Source of the DNA: Pseudoxanthomonas suwonensis J47 | GTDB taxonomy: Bacteria > Pseudomonadota > Gammaproteobacteria > Xanthomonadales > Xanthomonadaceae | DNA: 64,000 bases | Assembly: GCF_000513955.1 (NCBI RefSeq) | Contig: NZ_AZUZ01000006.1 | Location: 30,339-94,338 of the forward strand | Direction of reading: 5' to 3' | Shown: positions 60,695-64,000 of the stretch, one piece after another | How the letters are laid out: each line of letters begins with the position of its first letter | Numbering within the stretch: the stretch's first letter is position 1 | Translations under genes and position numbers: made by a program | Notes under the pieces: model-generated | Seen by the model: the letters and a program-made list of their open reading frames with translations, nothing else | The model's database searches: none | Told to the model about the DNA's origin: nothing

Positions 60695-60723
60695 ATGTTA
60701 AAGAAAGGTCGCGATCCGGTCAA
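60695..60723 (-). promoter_or_regulatory. Promoter of tRNA-Val
   Basis: On the minus strand TTGACC (60723-60718) and TAACAT (60700-60695) are exactly 17 bases apart, followed by a GC-rich discriminator GCGCAGC as in stringently controlled tRNA promoters. A 7-bp hairpin (60670-60676 with 60681-60687) lies in the leader. Confidence 0.8.
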
Positions 60724-60793
60724 CGCTCGGATGCATCCCTCGTGCAGAAAATCGCCCGGCGCAGGCCGCGCCCGGGAGCGCCGCCCGGCCGCG

Positions 60794-62416
60794 TCAGCCG
60801 GTCTTGGTCCGCCGCAGCGCATCCACCCGGGCCGGCGGTGCGAAGGCGTCGCTGCGCGCCTCGGCCCAGAAATCGCGGAACACCGCGTGTTCCGGGATGC
60901 CGCGCAGCAGCTCGCCCGGCCGCAGGTAGCGGTACAGCGAGGCCAGCGAACGGATCTCCACGGGGGAGACCCGGCGCAGGATGTGCTCCGGCCCCAGCTC
61001 GGAGGGGTGGTCCAGACCGGCCGCGCACAGCAGGTCGCGCAGCGCCCGCACGGTGTTGTCGTGGAACTGGTGGACGCGGGTCGCCTTGTCGGCCGGGTCC
61101 AGGTTCTTCCAGCGACGTGGATCCTGGGTGGCGATGCCGGTCGGGCAGCGGTCGGTATGGCAGCTCAGCGACTGGATGCAGCCCAGCGCGAACATGAAGC
61201 CGCGCCCGGCGTTGCACCAGTCCGCGCCCATCGCCAGGGTGCGGGCGATGTCGAAGGCGCTGGTGATCTTGCCGGCGGCCGCCACCCGCACCCGGTCGCG
61301 CAGGTCGACCCCGACCAGGGTGTTGTGGACCAGCAGCAGCGCCTCGTGCATCGGCAGGCCGATGTGGTCGATGAACTCGGCCGGCGCCGCGCCCGTGCCG
61401 CCCTCGGCGCCGTCGACCACGATGAAGTCCGGCAGGATCCCGCTCTCGACCATGGCCTTGGCGATGCCGAAGAACTCCCAGGGATGGCCGATGGCGAGCT
61501 TGAAGCCGACCGGCTTGCCGCCGGACAGCTCGCGCAGCCGGGCGACGAATTCCAGCAGCCCCAGCGGCGTATCGAAGGCCGCATGGCTCGCCGGCGAGAC
61601 ACAGTCCACGCCCATCGGCACGCCGCGCGTCACCGCGATCTCGGCGCTGACCTTGGCCGCCGGCAGCACCCCGCCATGGCCGGGCTTGGCGCCCTGCGAG
61701 AGCTTGACCTCGATCATCCGCACCTGCGGTCGCGAAGCCTGTTCGGCGAAACGCAGCGGGTCGAAGCGCCCTTCCGCATCGCGGCAGCCGAAATAGCCCG
61801 AGCCGATCTCCCACACCAGGTCGCCGCCGTTCTCCAGGTGGTAGGGCGAGATCGAGCCCTCGCCGGTGTCGTGGTAGAACCCGCCGCGGCGCGCGCCCTC
61901 GTTGAGCGCGCGGATCGCGTTCGCCGACAGCGAACCGAAGCTCATCGCCGAGATGTTGAACACGCTGGCCTGGTACGGCTGCGCGGTATCCGGGCCGACC
62001 AGCACGCGGAAGTCGTGGTCGTCGATCCTGGTCGGGGCCAGCGAGTGGTTGATCCACTCGTAGTCCACCGCGTAGGCGTCCTGCAGCGTGCCGAACGGGA
62101 CCACGTCCATTACGTTCTTGGCGCGCCGGTACACCAGCGAGCGCTGCTGGCGCGAGAACGGCGCCGCATCGGTGTCGCTCTCGATGAAGTACTGGCGCAT
62201 TTCCGGCCCGACCGATTCCAGCCCGTAGCGGAAGTGGGCCAGGATCGGGTAGTTGCGCCGCAGCGTGCTGCGGGTCTGCAGCAGGTCCCAGCTGCCGAGC
62301 ACGACCAGCGCCGCAGCGGTGCCCACGCCCCACCACCACCCCGGCCAGCGCAGGGCCAGCGGCAGCGAGGCCAGCAGCAGGACCCAGCTGCCGATGTAGG
62401 CCGAATAGCGGTACAT
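60794..62416 (-). CDS. FMN-binding glutamate-synthase-domain protein, membrane-anchored
   Basis: A 540-residue protein. Two N-terminal membrane segments (AYIGSWVLLLASLPLAL and WWWGVGTAAALVVLGSW) are followed by a domain like the central/FMN region of glutamate synthase large subunit: NISAMSFGSLSANAIRALNE, EGSISPYHLENGGDLVWEIG, KLSQGAKPGHGGVLPAAKV, VDGAEGGTGAAPAEF and the 3Fe-4S cysteines in CIQSLSCHTDRCPTGIATQ. It lacks the glutaminase and GXGXG domains, so it is not GltB; its substrate is unknown. The start at 62416 has GGGAGG five bases upstream. Divergent from tRNA-Leu. Confidence 0.93.
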   Translation of the reverse strand: MYRYSAYIGSWVLLLASLPLALRWPGWWWGVGTAAALVVLGSWDLLQTRSTLRRNYPILAHFRYGLESVGPEMRQYFIESDTDAAPFSRQQRSLVYRRAKNVMDVVPFGTLQDAYAVDYEWINHSLAPTRIDDHDFRVLVGPDTAQPYQASVFNISAMSFGSLSANAIRALNEGARRGGFYHDTGEGSISPYHLENGGDLVWEIGSGYFGCRDAEGRFDPLRFAEQASRPQVRMIEVKLSQGAKPGHGGVLPAAKVSAEIAVTRGVPMGVDCVSPASHAAFDTPLGLLEFVARLRELSGGKPVGFKLAIGHPWEFFGIAKAMVESGILPDFIVVDGAEGGTGAAPAEFIDHIGLPMHEALLLVHNTLVGVDLRDRVRVAAAGKITSAFDIARTLAMGADWCNAGRGFMFALGCIQSLSCHTDRCPTGIATQDPRRWKNLDPADKATRVHQFHDNTVRALRDLLCAAGLDHPSELGPEHILRRVSPVEIRSLASLYRYLRPGELLRGIPEHAVFRDFWAEARSDAFAPPARVDALRRTKTG

Positions 62417-62520
62417 GCGTCCTCCCGGTCGCGTCGCGGCGTGCCGGCAGTCTAGCCGCCGGCGCATGCCGGGGGCACCGCAGCCACGGCGGCGCGTCGG
62501 TGGCACAATGCGCGGGCCGC

Positions 62521-62604
62521 GCCCGGGTGGTGAAACTGGTAGACACAGGGGACTTAAAATCCCCCAGCCGCAAGGCTATGCGGGTTCGAGCCCCGCCCCG
62601 GGCA
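62521..62604 (+). tRNA. tRNA-Leu (anticodon TAA)
   Basis: An 84-base class II tRNA: acceptor GCCCGGG with CCCGGGC, D arm GGTGAAACTGGTAGACAC, anticodon arm GGGGACTTAAAATCCCC (anticodon TAA), a long variable arm (AGCCGCAAGGCT) and T arm GCGGGTTCGAGCCCCGC, discriminator A. No CCA is encoded (the next bases are TGC), unlike the other four tRNAs of the window. CACAAT at 62504-62509 is a suitable -10 box. Confidence 0.95.
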
Positions 62605-62666
62605 TGCCTTCGCGGCCGGCGCTATGATGCGCCCGACCGCGGTCGCCTCGCGGACAGGGGGACAGC

Positions 62667-63683
62667 ATGCGCGCCAGGATCGAGGACGTCGCCGCTGCGG
62701 CCGGCGTATCGATGAAGACCGTCTCGCGGGTGTTCAACCGCGAACCCAACGTGCGCGAGGAAACCCGGCTGAAGGTCGAGGAGGCCGCGCGCCAGCTGCG
62801 CTACCGGCCCAATTCCTCCGCCCGCAGCCTCGCCGGGCGCCGCTCGTACCTGGTCTCGCTGCTGTACGACAACCCCTCCTCCAACTACGTGATGGAGATC
62901 ATCGAGGGCGTGCTGGCGGCGTGCGAGCAGGCGCATTACGGCCTGACGCTGCGCCCGGTCGACTTCAGCCGCCGCGGCCACGTCGAATCGGTCGAGGCGC
63001 TGATCAACCAGTACCGCCCCGACGGCCTGGTGCTGACCCCTCCCCTCACCGACGACATGCCGCTGCTGCGCCGCCTGCGCGAGCTGGACGTGCGCTACGC
63101 CGGCATCTCCGCCAAGCGCAACAACGCGCGCATCGGCGCCAGCCTGGACGAACGCGGCGCGGTCGCCGACATGATGGCGCACGTGGTCGCGCTGGGGCAC
63201 CGCCGCATCGGCCACATCACCGGCCACCGCGCCCACGCCGGTCGCGCCTGGCGCCTGGCCGGCTACCTCGACGGGCTGCGCGCCGCCGGCCTCGAGGCCG
63301 ATCCGGCGCTGGTGGTCGAGGGCGAGTTCTCGTTCGAATCCGGCATCGCCGGCGCGCGCCAGCTGCTCGACCTGGACGATCCGCCGACCGCGATCTTCGG
63401 CGCCAACGACGACACCGCCTGCGGCGTGCTCTACGAGGCCGCCGCACGCGGGCTGTCGGTACCGGAGGACCTGTCGGTGTTCGGCTTCGACGACACGCCG
63501 ATGTCGCGCCAGGTCTGGCCCAGCCTCAGCACCATCCGCCAGCCCAGCCGCGAGATGGGCCGCATCGCCGCACGCCAGCTGCTGGACGAGATCAGCGGCC
63601 ACGGCCAGGGCCACGTGGTGCGCGTGCCCTACCAGCTGCAGATCCGCCATTCGACCGGGCCGGTACCGAAGAAGCGGCGCTGA
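62667..63683 (+). CDS. LacI family transcriptional regulator
   Basis: A 338-residue repressor. The N-terminal helix-turn-helix and hinge (IEDVAAAAGVSMKTVSRVFN, RPNSSARSLAGRR) are typical, followed by a periplasmic-binding-like sensor (YLVSLLYDNPSSNYVMEI, GHRRIGHITGH, PTAIFGANDDTACGVLYEA, SVFGFDDTPMSRQVWPSLST). In xanthomonads close relatives such as the SalR/NagR types control TonB-dependent carbohydrate-use loci, but no sugar gene is next to it here, so its target is elsewhere. AGGGGGACAGC precedes the ATG and TATGAT (62623-62628) is a plausible -10 box overlapping the tRNA-Leu trailer. Confidence 0.94.
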   Translation: MRARIEDVAAAAGVSMKTVSRVFNREPNVREETRLKVEEAARQLRYRPNSSARSLAGRRSYLVSLLYDNPSSNYVMEIIEGVLAACEQAHYGLTLRPVDFSRRGHVESVEALINQYRPDGLVLTPPLTDDMPLLRRLRELDVRYAGISAKRNNARIGASLDERGAVADMMAHVVALGHRRIGHITGHRAHAGRAWRLAGYLDGLRAAGLEADPALVVEGEFSFESGIAGARQLLDLDDPPTAIFGANDDTACGVLYEAAARGLSVPEDLSVFGFDDTPMSRQVWPSLSTIRQPSREMGRIAARQLLDEISGHGQGHVVRVPYQLQIRHSTGPVPKKRR

Positions 63684-63718
63684 GTGCGGCTGCGGTCTCG
63701 TGGGCCCGGAAACGACAA

Positions 63719-63739
63719 ACCCCCGCCGGTGGCGGGGGT
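63719..63739 (-). terminator. Terminator of the tRNA-Gly/tRNA-Cys transcript
   Basis: ACCCCCGCC (63719-63727) pairs with GGCGGGGGT (63731-63739) around three bases; on the minus strand it is followed by TTGTCGTTTCC. It lies seven bases beyond tRNA-Cys. Confidence 0.75.
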
Positions 63740-63745
63740 CGAAGA

Positions 63746-63819
63746 TGGAGGCCTGGGTCGGAATTGAACCGGCGTACGCGGATTTGCAGTCCGCTGCATA
63801 ACCACTCTGCCACCAGGCC
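63746..63819 (-). tRNA. tRNA-Cys (anticodon GCA)
   Basis: A 74-base cloverleaf on the minus strand: acceptor GGCCTGG, D arm GGCAGAGTGGTTATGCAG, anticodon loop CTGCAAA (GCA, 63785-63787), T arm GCCGGTTCAATTCCGAC-like pairing, discriminator U and encoded CCA. It follows tRNA-Gly by about 105 bases on the same strand. Confidence 0.96.
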
Positions 63820-63924
63820 GGTGACTGCGAGCGGAGTGTAAACCTTGGCTCCCCGCCCGCCAAAACCCGGCGCCTGGGGCGCCGCTCCCGGCCGCACGGC
63901 AGGCCGGGGACCGGGTTCCAGGAT

Positions 63925-64000
63925 TGGAGCGGGAAACGAGGCTCGAACTCGCGACCTCAACCTTGGCAAGGTTGCGCTCTACCAACTGAGCTATTCCCGC
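63925..64000 (-). tRNA. tRNA-Gly (anticodon GCC)
   Basis: A 76-base cloverleaf ending exactly at the window edge: acceptor GCGGGAA with TTCCCGC, D arm GCTCAGTTGGTAGAGC, anticodon loop TTGCCAA (GCC, 63965-63967), T arm GCGAGTTCGAGCCTCGT, discriminator U and encoded CCA. The promoter lies beyond base 64000. Confidence 0.95.

Noticed and set aside
60794..62416. Glutamate synthase large subunit (gltB)
   Set aside because: The glutaminase and C-terminal domains are missing and there are N-terminal membrane helices, so it is only a domain relative.

Overview
The window is a GC-rich (roughly 70% by eye), densely coded stretch of bacterial chromosome. Everything recognisable is chromosomal housekeeping, envelope, redox and signalling content; I see no insertion sequence, prophage, CRISPR array or plasmid gene. 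The gene content (a FimX-type degenerate GGDEF/EAL protein, S-methylthioinosine phosphorylase beside HPRT, a lysine/alanine-rich histone-H1-like protein, PhaB/PhaR, AidB-like dehydrogenase, clustered Gly/Cys/Leu tRNAs) and -10 boxes such as TACAAT or TAGTCT placed right in front of start codons fit a gammaproteobacterium of the Lysobacteraceae/Xanthomonadaceae (Lysobacter, Luteimonas, Pseudoxanthomonas or a relative). This is an inference from content, not a database match.

Layout. 1-3.9 kb: an RND efflux pump (permease cut by the window edge, plus its membrane fusion protein). 4.1-12.6 kb, mostly plus strand: two c-type cytochromes, an ABC exporter, a PQQ-type sugar dehydrogenase, ferredoxin-NADP reductase, a TlpA-like thioredoxin, a convergent glutathione peroxidase and an M3 peptidase. 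12.8-18.6 kb, mostly minus strand: cyclopropane fatty acid synthase, a DUF3298-type lipoprotein, a small acetyltransferase, an H1-like protein, a rhomboid protease and a POT peptide transporter. 18.7-25.8 kb: an M14 peptidase, an EEP-family hydrolase, a PfpI/DJ-1 protein coupled to a broken MliC-like lipoprotein, HtpX, GluQ-RS, PhaB and PhaR. 25.8-29.8 kb: an M48 protease, a SUMF1-fold lipoprotein without the formylglycine-enzyme cysteines, and RNase D. 29.9-34.3 kb: tRNA-Ala(CGC), a CE2-like esterase and an unassigned four-gene envelope operon. 34.3-47.2 kb: PAP2 phosphatase and IspG, a large GAF-GAF-GGDEF-EAL protein, an ECF sigma factor with its probable anti-sigma partner, YigZ with an MsbA-like exporter, AidB-like dehydrogenase and FimX. 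47.4-51.5 kb: CYTH protein, FrnE-like DsbA, NagZ, HPRT, MTI phosphorylase and a cold-shock protein. 51.6-60.4 kb: alpha-2-macroglobulin lipoprotein and a three-gene phosphorelay. 60.6-64 kb: tRNA-Val, an archaeal-type glutamate-synthase-domain protein, tRNA-Leu, a LacI regulator, tRNA-Cys and tRNA-Gly.

How it fits together. Several neighbours form coherent units: MTI phosphorylase releases hypoxanthine that the adjacent HPRT can salvage; IspG (isoprenoid precursor) overlaps a PAP2 phosphatase that may recycle polyprenyl pyrophosphate; PhaB and PhaR belong to polyhydroxyalkanoate metabolism; two c-di-GMP proteins (one intact, one degenerate) lie 6 kb apart. Many junctions are translationally coupled (ATGA/GTGA/TGATG overlaps). 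The points most worth a second look are the four-gene envelope operon at 31.6-34.3 kb, the duplicated start region and SD-masking hairpin of the TlpA-like gene, the frameshift deletion in the MliC-like gene, the cysteine-less SUMF1 lipoprotein, the tandemly duplicated GAF unit, the DnaA-box cluster at 12.66-12.70 kb, and the set of apparently leaderless promoters.
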